Shown here: positions 1 to 6,272 of the stretch, in pieces
How the letters are laid out: every line of letters begins with the position of its first letter
How positions within the stretch are numbered: position 1 is the stretch's first letter
Assembly (NCBI GenBank): GCA_017541565.1
Contig: JAFXYU010000244.1
Span: forward strand, 1 to 6,713
Length of the DNA stretch: 6,713 nt
Direction of reading: 5' to 3'
Source of the DNA: a bacterium
GTDB lineage: Bacteria > Cyanobacteriota > Vampirovibrionia > Gastranaerophilales > Gastranaerophilaceae
Notes under the pieces: model-generated
The model's input: the letters and a program-made list of their open reading frames with translations, nothing else
Database searches by the model: none
Told to the model about the DNA's origin: nothing
Program-made: the position numbers and the translations under genes

Positions 1-575
1 CAGTTGCCGTTCATACTGTAGATAAAATTTGTTCATCATCTGATAAAACTGTATGCATCAGCGGTTCGGGAACAATAGGTATTTTAATCGGACTTATCGC
101 AAAAACAAAAGGTGCAAATGTTTCTTTTATATTGAGAAACAGAAATAAAGCAGATTTTCTAAAAACTCTCGGTTTTAGTGATTTTATTTTTGATAAAGAA
201 GAAAAGAAAACTTTTGATACTGTTATAGAGTGCGTCGGGTCAAATTCTTCGCTTATTAATTGTATTGAGTATGTAAAATCAAAAGGACAGGTTATTGTAG
301 TCGGAAATCCCGGTGGAGATATGAATTTAGAGAAAAAATTGTACTGGAAGATTTTACGCTCCGAAATCTCAATTAACGGAGTATGGAACTCCGAATACAA
401 AAATTCCAAAGTTGATGACTGGGATAAAGCGATTGATTTCCTGTATAAAAACAATGAAACAGTATCAAAACTCATCACAAACAAATATAGGCTTGAAGAC
501 GGTATTAAAGCCTTTGATGATATGGTTAACTCAGATAAACTAAGCATAAAAGGAGTATTTATAAATGAAAAATAA
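1..575 (+). CDS. Polyol-phosphate dehydrogenase, medium-chain (zinc-type) family, GatD/TarJ-like; 5' end outside window
   Basis: The reading frame is open from the left edge (codons begin at base 3) to TAA at 573-575, giving the last 190 residues. The family is about 345 residues long, so the N-terminal zinc-binding catalytic half lies outside the window. The visible part starts just before the Rossmann fold: a GSGTIG dinucleotide loop at visible residues 21-26, then the substrate-lobe return with a GNPGGD...EKKLYWKILR segment followed by a GVWNSEY motif. That combination is typical of galactitol-1-phosphate 5-dehydrogenase-type enzymes and their relatives acting on ribitol or arabinitol phosphates. 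These enzymes interconvert a ketose phosphate and a sugar-alcohol phosphate using NAD(P)H in the cytoplasm. Being overlapped by an epimerase gene and followed by a cytidylyltransferase, it probably works in the reducing direction to make a polyol phosphate for CDP activation. The exact substrate cannot be read from this half. A TTG at 132 is internal to the gene and not its start. Confidence 0.85.
   Translation, partial: VAVHTVDKICSSSDKTVCISGSGTIGILIGLIAKTKGANVSFILRNRNKADFLKTLGFSDFIFDKEEKKTFDTVIECVGSNSSLINCIEYVKSKGQVIVVGNPGGDMNLEKKLYWKILRSEISINGVWNSEYKNSKVDDWDKAIDFLYKNNETVSKLITNKYRLEDGIKAFDDMVNSDKLSIKGVFINEK
551..555 (+). promoter_or_regulatory. Ribosome binding site of the epimerase gene
   Basis: AGGAG lies nine bases before the ATG at 565 and within the last codons of the dehydrogenase gene. 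The two genes overlap by 11 bases, so translation is probably coupled. This site fixes the start at 565. Confidence 0.75.
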
Positions 576-1230
576 AATATCCGCCTCACTTATGTGCGCA
601 GACCCGTTTGAATTAAAAAATACGCTCAAATGTCTGGAAGATAACGATGTAGACTACCTCCATATAGATATAATGGACGGCAAGTTTGTTCCTAACCTCG
701 GAATCGGAAGTGATTACATAAATGCTTTAAAAAAACATACTTCTATTCCTTTGGATTACCATATTATGGTAAAAGATCCCGATTCAATTATCAGTTTGCT
801 TGACCTTAGACCTCAGGACTTAGTTTCTGTTCACTATGAAAGTTCCTACCAAATTCAAAGAACACTGGAAAACATCCGTAGAAAAGGAACGAATAACGTT
901 ATGATAGCAATAAATCCGGCAACACCTTTATGTGTTTTGGAAGAATTAATTTATTATATAGACGGTATTAATCTGCTTATGGTAAACCCCGGTTTTGCAG
1001 GGCAAAAAATGGTTGAAAACTGCGTTAAAAAAGCAGAAAAAGTTGCAAGGTTTATTAAAAAATTTAAAAGAGATGATATAATTTTTGAAGTAGACGGAAA
1101 CATAAGTTTTGAACACGCAAAAATGCTGAATAATATCGGGGCAAATACTTTTGTTGCAGGGACATCAAGCATATTTTGCAATGGTGATATGGATAAAGCA
1201 ATAAAAGATTTGAGAAAAAATATTTTATAA
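565..1230 (+). CDS. Ribulose-phosphate 3-epimerase family protein (Rpe/AlsE-like)
   Basis: A 221-residue cytoplasmic TIM-barrel enzyme, full length for the family, which inverts carbon 3 of a ketose phosphate (ribulose-5-P to xylulose-5-P for Rpe, allulose-6-P to fructose-6-P for AlsE). Visible landmarks are S8 in the SASLM strand, HIDIMDG at 33-39 (H33 metal ligand, D35 catalytic), HIMV at 66-69 (H66 ligand), the NPGFAGQ phosphate/flexible loop at 141-147, VDGNIS at 176-181 (D177 ligand and catalytic acid) and the GTSSIF phosphate-binding loop at 199-204. All catalytic positions are present, so it should be active. The opening SLMCADPF and the PLDYH segment look closer to AlsE (SLMCMD, PLDCH) than to housekeeping Rpe (LSADF), so substrate specificity is open. 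It overlaps the dehydrogenase gene by 11 bases and precedes the cytidylyltransferase gene, which points to a dedicated role in making a CDP-polyol precursor rather than in the pentose phosphate pathway. Confidence 0.88.
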   Translation: MKNKISASLMCADPFELKNTLKCLEDNDVDYLHIDIMDGKFVPNLGIGSDYINALKKHTSIPLDYHIMVKDPDSIISLLDLRPQDLVSVHYESSYQIQRTLENIRRKGTNNVMIAINPATPLCVLEELIYYIDGINLLMVNPGFAGQKMVENCVKKAEKVARFIKKFKRDDIIFEVDGNISFEHAKMLNNIGANTFVAGTSSIFCNGDMDKAIKDLRKNIL

Positions 1231-1252
1231 GGGTTATTACACAAATAAAATC

Positions 1253-1945
1253 ATGAAAACTTACGCAATAATACTAGCATCAGGAACAGGGAACAGATTT
1301 GGCGGGGATTTGCCCAAGCAATTCACGGAAATTGCGGGTAAAACAATTTTGGAGCGCTCAATTGAAGTTTTTGAGGGAGTAAATGGAGTAAATGGGATTG
1401 ATTCAATTATTCTTGTTATAACTCCTGAGTACAAAGAACTTGCAGAAGAAATTGTCAAAAAAAACAATTACAAAAAGGTTTCCAAAATAATTGAGGGTGG
1501 TAAATTAAGAAAAGACAGTTCATATAACGGTGTATTTTCCATCGAAGAAAATGAAGCAAATATACTTATTCACGATTGCGCAAGGCCTTTTATTTCCGCT
1601 GACGTTATCAAAAATTGCATAAAAGCACTTGAAACACATAATGCTGTCGGAGTTGCAATCCCTTCAACAGATACGATTATTGAGGTAAATAACGAAATAA
1701 TCAAAAATATTCCGCCGCGCGACACATTGATGAGAGTTCAAACTCCGCAATGCTTTAAACTCTCTCTTATAAAAAAGGCACACGAACTTTCCAAAAACGA
1801 CACTGACTTTACCGATGATTGCGGATTAGTTCTTAAACACAACCTTGCAGATATTTTTGTAGTCAAAGGAAACCGAGAAAATATTAAAATAACTTATCCC
1901 GAAGACATTATACTGGCAAACATTTACGCGAAAGGAAGCCTGTAA
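1253..1945 (+). CDS. CDP-polyol-forming cytidylyltransferase, IspD/TarI family
   Basis: A 230-residue nucleotidyltransferase that joins CTP to a polyol phosphate and releases pyrophosphate. The nucleotide-binding loop LASGTGNRFGGDLPKQF spans residues 8-24 and includes the family catalytic R15 and K22. Further on are RKDSSYNGV at 86-94, HDCARPF at 107-113 (D108 metal site), PSTDTI at 137-142, a PPRD...QTPQCF block at 154-168 (R156), TDFTDDC at 184-190 and NIKITYPED at 210-218 (K212). These are the conserved IspD/TarI landmarks. IspD itself makes CDP-methylerythritol for isoprenoids, but the setting beside a polyol-phosphate dehydrogenase, an epimerase and a glycosyltransferase favours a TarI/Bcs1-like role for a surface polymer. 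No good Shine-Dalgarno precedes the ATG: the nearest GGG is about 20 bases away, so translation may rely on coupling across the 22-base gap. The start is set by the invariant N-terminal strand. An in-frame 9-base tandem repeat encodes GVNGVNG at 42-48. Confidence 0.87.
   Translation: MKTYAIILASGTGNRFGGDLPKQFTEIAGKTILERSIEVFEGVNGVNGIDSIILVITPEYKELAEEIVKKNNYKKVSKIIEGGKLRKDSSYNGVFSIEENEANILIHDCARPFISADVIKNCIKALETHNAVGVAIPSTDTIIEVNNEIIKNIPPRDTLMRVQTPQCFKLSLIKKAHELSKNDTDFTDDCGLVLKHNLADIFVVKGNRENIKITYPEDIILANIYAKGSL
1376..1395 (+). repeat. Short in-frame tandem repeat in the cytidylyltransferase gene
   Basis: GGAGTAAAT occurs twice back to back (1376-1384 and 1385-1393), followed by GG that begins a third partial unit. 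It encodes Gly-Val-Asn twice. It sits in the loop between the first helix and the next strand of the Rossmann-like fold, where a three-residue change should be tolerated. Replication slippage is the likely origin. Confidence 0.7.
1931..1937 (+). promoter_or_regulatory. Ribosome binding site of the glycosyltransferase gene
   Basis: AAAGGAA lies seven bases before the ATG at 1945 and inside the last codons of the cytidylyltransferase gene. Stop and start share one base (TAATG at 1943-1947), which indicates translational coupling. Confidence 0.75.
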
Positions 1946-3024
1946 TGTCTAAAATAAGCATAATAATACCTATATATAACGTTGAAAAATATTTAAGCCA
2001 ATGTCTTGAAAGTGCAGTTAATCAAACCTTCAAAGATATTGAAATAATCTGCATAAACGACTGCTCTACCGATAGTTCGCTACAAATACTTGAAGAATTC
2101 GCATCAAAAGACAGCAGAATAAAAATAATCAATAATCCCCAAAATGTTGGCTGGTCAACTTCCGAAAGGAAAGGTCTTGCTGCTGCCGGCGGGAAATACA
2201 TAATGTTTATTGATTCAGATGACTGGCTTGAACCAAATGCCTGCGAAACAGCATACAATCAAATAGAAAAAACTAAAGATGATTTGGTGTATTTTGGCTT
2301 TAAATTTTATTATGAAACAGACGATAACTATAAGATTGATGAAACAAGATTAAAACCGTTTAAAACTAAATTTAAAGAAGGCGAATCGTTCAGTTACAAG
2401 GATTTGAATGCACCATTTATGCACTACGGAGAAATCTGGTACAAAATATATTCTCATGATTTTCTAAAAAAGAATAATATAACAATGCCTTACGGACTTT
2501 GGTTTGCAGGAGACCTGCCTTTTAACGCAAAAATTATTACTCATGCAAACACAATATCATATATAAATACCCCTCTTTATAACTACCGTATGCGCAGCGA
2601 TAAATCAAATTCTATTTATAATACAATGAATTACAAAAACTTGATAAAAGACAGAAAATTGGCATATGAGATAGTGAACACCAAAAATGACGACTATTTT
2701 ATGAAGTGGTATCTTGTTGCTCATATCAATTCATACATTGGATATTTTGACAAATGGACACAGATTAATCCGAAAATACATAATGATTTCTACAGACTGA
2801 TTCATAACGATTTTAAAATGCTTCAGAAAAAACATAATATAGAAGAAATCAAAGAATACATTAAATATGAAAAATTTCTGAATTTTGCAAATATTGATAT
2901 CTCGCAAATTATATTAAAAGAAATTATTGCAAATACTTTTTCCGTGAAAAATGACAAAGACGGTGTACACAAAACTATAACAATTTTAGGTTTGAGAATA
3001 AAGATTAAAAAACATCAGTCTTAA
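1945..3024 (+). CDS. Family 2 (GT-A) glycosyltransferase, surface polysaccharide type
   Basis: A 359-residue cytoplasmic or membrane-peripheral transferase moving a sugar from a nucleotide donor to a glycan acceptor. The GT2 core is clear: IPIYNVEKYL at 8-17, NDCSTD at 38-43 (nucleotide-contacting D39), NVG at 67-69, the metal-binding DSDDW at 90-94, and GDLPFN at 189-194 where D190 takes the place of the usual ED catalytic base. PLYNYRMRSDKSNS at 210-223 matches the Y-x-Y-R...S-x-S segment of capsule and LPS transferases. The region from about 230 to 335 is a charged helical extension without a signature I know. The protein ends in a basic tail, KTITILGLRIKIKK at 343-356, of a kind seen at the end of many commensal and pathogen LPS/capsule transferases. 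There is no signal peptide or clear membrane segment. It is translationally coupled to the cytidylyltransferase, so it may build the glycan carrying the CDP-polyol-derived unit; donor and acceptor are unknown. Its last 20 bases overlap dnaB on the other strand. Confidence 0.87.
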   Translation: MSKISIIIPIYNVEKYLSQCLESAVNQTFKDIEIICINDCSTDSSLQILEEFASKDSRIKIINNPQNVGWSTSERKGLAAAGGKYIMFIDSDDWLEPNACETAYNQIEKTKDDLVYFGFKFYYETDDNYKIDETRLKPFKTKFKEGESFSYKDLNAPFMHYGEIWYKIYSHDFLKKNNITMPYGLWFAGDLPFNAKIITHANTISYINTPLYNYRMRSDKSNSIYNTMNYKNLIKDRKLAYEIVNTKNDDYFMKWYLVAHINSYIGYFDKWTQINPKIHNDFYRLIHNDFKMLQKKHNIEEIKEYIKYEKFLNFANIDISQIILKEIIANTFSVKNDKDGVHKTITILGLRIKIKKHQS

Positions 3025-4399
3025 TCGGGTTTTTGAATTTTGTAATACTGCCTTGGAACAAGAGTTTGACTGAGCCAACAGGACCGTTTCTGTGTTTTGC
3101 AATTATTATTTCCGCTTCGCCCTTGTTTGCCGCCTTTTCTGCCTGATCTTCTTCATCATTTGCGTTTTTATAATATTCGTCACGATAAATAAACATTACA
3201 ATATCCGCATCCTGTTCGATGGAACCCGATTCACGAAGATCGGAAAGCATAGGACGTTTATCCGTTCTGCTTTCTACCGCACGGGATAATTGTGAAAGCG
3301 CAATAATCGGGATATTAAGTTCCTTCGCCAGAATTTTCAACCCTCTTGATATACCTGAAATCTGCTGCATACGGTCTTCTCTGCCCGTACCTTCTATTAA
3401 TTGCAAATAGTCGATTACGATTAAACCTAAATCCTTTTCCGCCATTGCTAATCTGCGGCATTTTGCTCTCAAATCCGTAATCGTACATCCAGCAGTATCA
3501 TCAATATAGATTTTTGCCTCGGAAAGACTGTTCATGGCATTCACCATTTTTTCCCAATCTTTTGCTTGCATATTACCCGTTTTAATCCGATGCGTATCAA
3601 CTTCCGCTTCTGAACACATAAGACGTTGTGCAAGTTGATCTTTCGACATTTCAAGTGAGAATATTGCAACCGGAACGCCTGCTCTTAGGGCAACATTTTG
3701 TGCAATATTCAATGCCAATGCAGTTTTACCCATTGCAGGACGTGCCGCAATAATAATTAAATCCGATTTCTGAAATCCGTTTGTATATTCATCCAAATCA
3801 TAAAATCCGGAAGGCACTCCGGTCAACTTATCCTTGTTATTTGCGCGTTCCTCAATTTTTCCATAAACCTCAAATACAATATCCTTTATTGAAATAAGAG
3901 ATTTTGATGCTTTTTGGGAACTGATATCAAAAATGAGTTTTTCTGCCTGTTCAAGAGATTCTTCTATCGGATTAAGGTCATATCCGGAAGAAACAATTTC
4001 AGAACCAGCATTAATAAGAGAGCGCTTGATTGCCTTTTCCTGAACAATTTTTGCATAATATTCTACGTTTGCCGTCGTAATTGTGTTATAACTCAAATCA
4101 TTGATAAAGGCACGTCCGCCTACAAGTTCAAGTTTCTGATTTACATTCAAAACGTCCGAAACGGACACAATATCAATCTTGTCCTCGCTATTATAGAGTT
4201 GAAGCATTGCTTCATAAACATATCTGTGTGCAGGTTTATAAAATGATTCCGGATGAATATTCTCAACTATTCTGTTCATACAACTCGGATTTACAAGAAT
4301 TGCGCCCAAAATTGCTTCTTCGGCATCAATATTCTGCGGCATCAACTGCGACAACTCTTCCGGCTTCGGCTGTTTTTTCTTTGTATATGACGATGTCAT
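3005..4399 (-). CDS. dnaB: Replicative DNA helicase DnaB
   Basis: A 464-residue helicase, the usual DnaB length, which unwinds DNA at the replication fork as a hexameric ring with ATP and recruits primase. An N-terminal primase-interacting domain (about 20-125) begins with MPQNIDAEEAILGAIL. A linker leads to the RecA-like C-terminal domain (about 190-460), with Walker A ARPAMGKTAL at 219-228 (K225, T226), the SLEMS motif with catalytic E250, Walker B LIVIDYLQLI at 326-335, SQLSRAVE at 369-376, DLRESGSIEQDADI at 387-400 and the KHRNGPVG arginine-finger region at 435-442. The stretch at 411-428 is a little longer and more acidic than in many DnaBs. No intein interrupts the Walker A or later motifs, although inteins are frequent in cyanobacterial DnaB. 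The start is supported by AGGAG seven bases upstream. It is the last gene of a minus-strand group after cstA and yraN. Confidence 0.96.
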   Translation of the reverse strand: MTSSYTKKKQPKPEELSQLMPQNIDAEEAILGAILVNPSCMNRIVENIHPESFYKPAHRYVYEAMLQLYNSEDKIDIVSVSDVLNVNQKLELVGGRAFINDLSYNTITTANVEYYAKIVQEKAIKRSLINAGSEIVSSGYDLNPIEESLEQAEKLIFDISSQKASKSLISIKDIVFEVYGKIEERANNKDKLTGVPSGFYDLDEYTNGFQKSDLIIIAARPAMGKTALALNIAQNVALRAGVPVAIFSLEMSKDQLAQRLMCSEAEVDTHRIKTGNMQAKDWEKMVNAMNSLSEAKIYIDDTAGCTITDLRAKCRRLAMAEKDLGLIVIDYLQLIEGTGREDRMQQISGISRGLKILAKELNIPIIALSQLSRAVESRTDKRPMLSDLRESGSIEQDADIVMFIYRDEYYKNANDEEDQAEKAANKGEAEIIIAKHRNGPVGSVKLLFQGSITKFKNPIKTDVF

Positions 4400-4406
4400 T
4401 TGCTAT

Positions 4407-4423
4407 CTCCTATAAATTATAGG
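4407..4423 (-). promoter_or_regulatory. Inverted repeat overlapping the dnaB ribosome binding site
   Basis: Bases 4409-4423 form a perfect 7-bp inverted repeat around one central base (CCTATAA, A, TTATAGG on the plus strand). It contains a TATAAT hexamer on the minus strand (4421-4416), and one arm overlaps the dnaB Shine-Dalgarno AGGAG (minus strand 4411-4407). It could be an operator, an RNA hairpin partly hiding the Shine-Dalgarno, or a chance AT-rich palindrome. If the TATAAT were a working -10 box, transcription would begin at about the Shine-Dalgarno itself, so promoter use here is doubtful. Confidence 0.4.
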
Positions 4424-4461
4424 TTAACAATAACGTTCTCTATATTCAATACAATGTAACA

Positions 4462-4467
4462 ATTATA
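4462..4467 (-). promoter_or_regulatory. Possible -10 box of a dnaB promoter
   Basis: The minus strand reads TATAAT at 4467-4462 between yraN and dnaB. A start about seven bases downstream would give an untranslated leader of about 55 bases that keeps the dnaB ribosome binding site. No convincing -35 hexamer is present at normal spacing (a TTTACA lies only 13 bases upstream), and the region is very AT-rich, so this is tentative. Confidence 0.3.
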
Positions 4468-4471
4468 TAAG

Positions 4472-4490
4472 GTAAATTTTTGTAAATTTT
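4472..4490. repeat. Short direct repeat in the yraN-dnaB gap
   Basis: GTAAATTTT occurs twice with a period of ten bases (4472-4480 and 4482-4490), running into the yraN stop codon. It is too short and AT-rich to assign a function. Confidence 0.4.
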
Positions 4491-4833
4491 AGACATTTCT
4501 CAGATGTTCTATTTTAATTTCCGGTTTTAGCAAGACCGAAACCGCATCTATTCTATACTTCTTATACTGCGGATTGTCTTTCAGGTACATAAACAAACCC
4601 TGCTTGATATGCTGGTACTTAGTTTTTGTAATCGCTTCCAGCGGATGACCGCAAACATCGGTTTTTCTGGTTTTAACCTCGACAAAAACGAGCGTATCCT
4701 TGTCCAGCGCAATAATATCTATTTCCGAATAGCGAGAAAACCTTTTATTGGTTTCCAAAATCTTATACCCCTTTTTCTCAAGATGCTTTTGGGCAATTTC
4801 TTCACCGTTTTTCCCCAGAGAAATATTCGACAC
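4489..4833 (-). CDS. yraN: YraN family (UPF0102) predicted nuclease-fold protein
   Basis: A 114-residue soluble protein of the UPF0102/YraN family, which has a restriction-endonuclease-like PD-(D/E)xK fold and no firmly established cellular role. The sequence shows the N-terminal LGKNGEEIA block (6-14), the KGYKILETN strand (21-29), EIDII at 37-41 and LVFVEVKTR at 48-56, giving the putative active-site set E37, D39, E52 and K54. The family usually has Gly before EID (GEIDLI); here it is Ser. The start is GTG at 4833, supported by AGGTGA six bases upstream and by the family N-terminus. It begins two bases after the cstA stop, so the genes are cotranscribed and probably translationally coupled. 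No functional link between the two is obvious. Confidence 0.9.
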   Translation of the reverse strand: MSNISLGKNGEEIAQKHLEKKGYKILETNKRFSRYSEIDIIALDKDTLVFVEVKTRKTDVCGHPLEAITKTKYQHIKQGLFMYLKDNPQYKKYRIDAVSVLLKPEIKIEHLRNV

Positions 4834-4835
4834 AA

Positions 4836-6266
4836 CTATTCACCTTTTTTCTTTTTGATTATATATATCAACACCGCTATCGTTAAAATTACACCTATTA
4901 TTTCCGAATGTTTAAGAGGCATGCCAAAGCCAATTTTCTCATGGAAAATGAACGACATTGTGATAAATACATAGAACAATGCCGGAATCAAAACCGGGAG
5001 ATAGTTTTTCTTCTCTCTTATTAAAAACACCGCCGCACACAACAAGGTCGGAATCGCAATCAATTGGTTAAAGAAGGTAAAGTATCTCCAAATCAGAGTA
5101 AAACTGTCAGCATTGGTTTTTGCCCAAACCAAAATTCCTAAAACCGCTAAAAGTATCGGAAATACTATCATAAGTCTGTTTAAAATCTTTTTCTGTCCTA
5201 ATCCGATAGCGTCCGCAATCGTAATTCTTAATCCTCTTAGCGCCGTATCTCCCGATGTTATAGGAAGAATAATTATCGACAACGTTACAATAAATGCAAG
5301 ATTCAAAGGCACAAATTTATTTGCAATTACGTTTACCACATTAACCGTTCCGATAATATTTTGAGGAACAAGGTTTAGCGAATAAACATCCATCGCAGCT
5401 GCAGCCCAAATCATTGCAATCAATGATTCAAGACACATCATGCCATAAAAAATCACCCTTCCGTCATGCTCGCTTTTAACCGTTCTGGATATGATTGTCG
5501 CCTGCGTAGAATGAAAACCTGACAACAATCCGCAACTAACCGTCATAAAAAACATCGGAATAATCGGCAAGTTTTTGGGATGAAGATTAATATTTGCAAA
5601 AGTCAAGTTCTGCAAATTTACACCGTTTATAAAAAATCCCGCAAGAACAAGCCCCGTACCGAAAATAAGTGCAGCACCGAGAACCGGATAAAATTTGCCT
5701 ATAATTTTATCTATCGGAAAAAGTGTCGCAAAAATAAAATATAAAGGAATTACAAGATAAGTATTTAATACAATCGTATTTGAAATAACGAACTCTTTTA
5801 CTCCGAAAAATCGCTCCGTAAACAAATCTCCGGCTGTATAAACAAAAACCGTCGCAAGAAGAAGCAGCATAACGGATACTATTACCATAAATATTTTAAA
5901 CTCGTTTTTCCCGAGGTATTTTTGGATTAGTCCGGTAATCTGCGCACCGTTATTCCTCATTGAAAGCATACCTGCAAAATAGTCATGAACACCGCCTGCA
6001 AAAATACATCCCAGAGGAATAAGAATAAAGGCAATCGGACCGAATAAAATTCCCTGAATAGCACCGATTATAGGTCCCATGCCCGCAATATTCAACAAAT
6101 GTATGAGTGCATTTCTTCCCTTTGACATCGGAATATAATCTACCCCGTCTCTATGCAAAGTTGAAGGAGTTTCCCGATTGTCAGGCGTAAACAATCTTTC
6201 TGTATACCTTGAATAAAAAATATACCCAAGTCCCAAAATTAAAATTCCAACCAAAAAAGTAACCAT
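4836..6266 (-). CDS. cstA: Carbon starvation protein A (CstA) family membrane transporter, short form
   Basis: A polytopic inner-membrane protein of the CstA family, whose better-known members import peptides or pyruvate during nutrient limitation. It is nearly all hydrophobic, with roughly a dozen membrane segments. Numbering from a GTG at 6284, landmarks are GRNALIHLLNIAGMGPIIGA (56-75), a GGVHDYFAGMLSMRNNG segment (97-113) matching the family's D-(Y/M)...S-x-R-x-x-G motif, GFHSTQATIISRTVKSE (256-272) and PITSGDTALRGLR (341-353). At about 480 residues it is much shorter than E. coli CstA (about 700) and matches the short forms of anaerobes. The C-terminus is a lysine-rich cytoplasmic tail. 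The frame extends to GTG 6284, but an extended -10 box at 6278-6273 overlaps that start and no Shine-Dalgarno precedes any candidate. ATG 6266 (476 residues) is preferred because it falls on the predicted transcription start; ATG 6272 is the alternative. Its substrate cannot be read from sequence. Confidence 0.9.
   Translation of the reverse strand: MVTFLVGILILGLGYIFYSRYTERLFTPDNRETPSTLHRDGVDYIPMSKGRNALIHLLNIAGMGPIIGAIQGILFGPIAFILIPLGCIFAGGVHDYFAGMLSMRNNGAQITGLIQKYLGKNEFKIFMVIVSVMLLLLATVFVYTAGDLFTERFFGVKEFVISNTIVLNTYLVIPLYFIFATLFPIDKIIGKFYPVLGAALIFGTGLVLAGFFINGVNLQNLTFANINLHPKNLPIIPMFFMTVSCGLLSGFHSTQATIISRTVKSEHDGRVIFYGMMCLESLIAMIWAAAAMDVYSLNLVPQNIIGTVNVVNVIANKFVPLNLAFIVTLSIIILPITSGDTALRGLRITIADAIGLGQKKILNRLMIVFPILLAVLGILVWAKTNADSFTLIWRYFTFFNQLIAIPTLLCAAVFLIREKKNYLPVLIPALFYVFITMSFIFHEKIGFGMPLKHSEIIGVILTIAVLIYIIKKKKGE
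4840..4845 (-). promoter_or_regulatory. Ribosome binding site of yraN inside the cstA 3' end
   Basis: AGGTGA on the minus strand (4845-4840) lies within the final Lys/Gly/Glu codons of the transporter gene, six bases before the GTG of yraN. It supports the unusual GTG start and implies coupled translation. Confidence 0.65.
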
Positions 6267-6272
6267 GGTCAT

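Noticed and set aside
132..575. A complete small gene starting at TTG 132
   Set aside because: The frame is open upstream to the window edge and encodes the expected GSGTIG Rossmann loop before that TTG, so the gene is a larger one cut by the edge.
11..589. Long open frame on the minus strand opposite the dehydrogenase gene
   Set aside because: It is a composition shadow: the opposite strand encodes a clear GatD-like protein with conserved motifs, and the minus-strand product is a low-complexity Phe/Ser/Ile-rich translation without a recognisable domain.
1201..1252. Internal promoter before the cytidylyltransferase gene (TAAAAT at 1246-1251)
   Set aside because: Transcription from it would begin inside the coding start, and there is no -35 partner; the tight gene spacing favours read-through.
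3000..3060. Bidirectional terminator at the glycosyltransferase/dnaB junction
   Set aside because: No GC-rich hairpin followed by a T-run is present on either strand.
3005..4399. Intein or mobile insertion in dnaB
   Set aside because: The helicase domain reads through all motifs at normal spacing; only a modest acidic stretch near residues 411-428 is longer than usual.
4609..4974. Open frame of 121 codons on the plus strand across the yraN-cstA junction
   Set aside because: It lies antisense to two well-supported genes, has no ribosome binding site that I can see and no recognisable motif.
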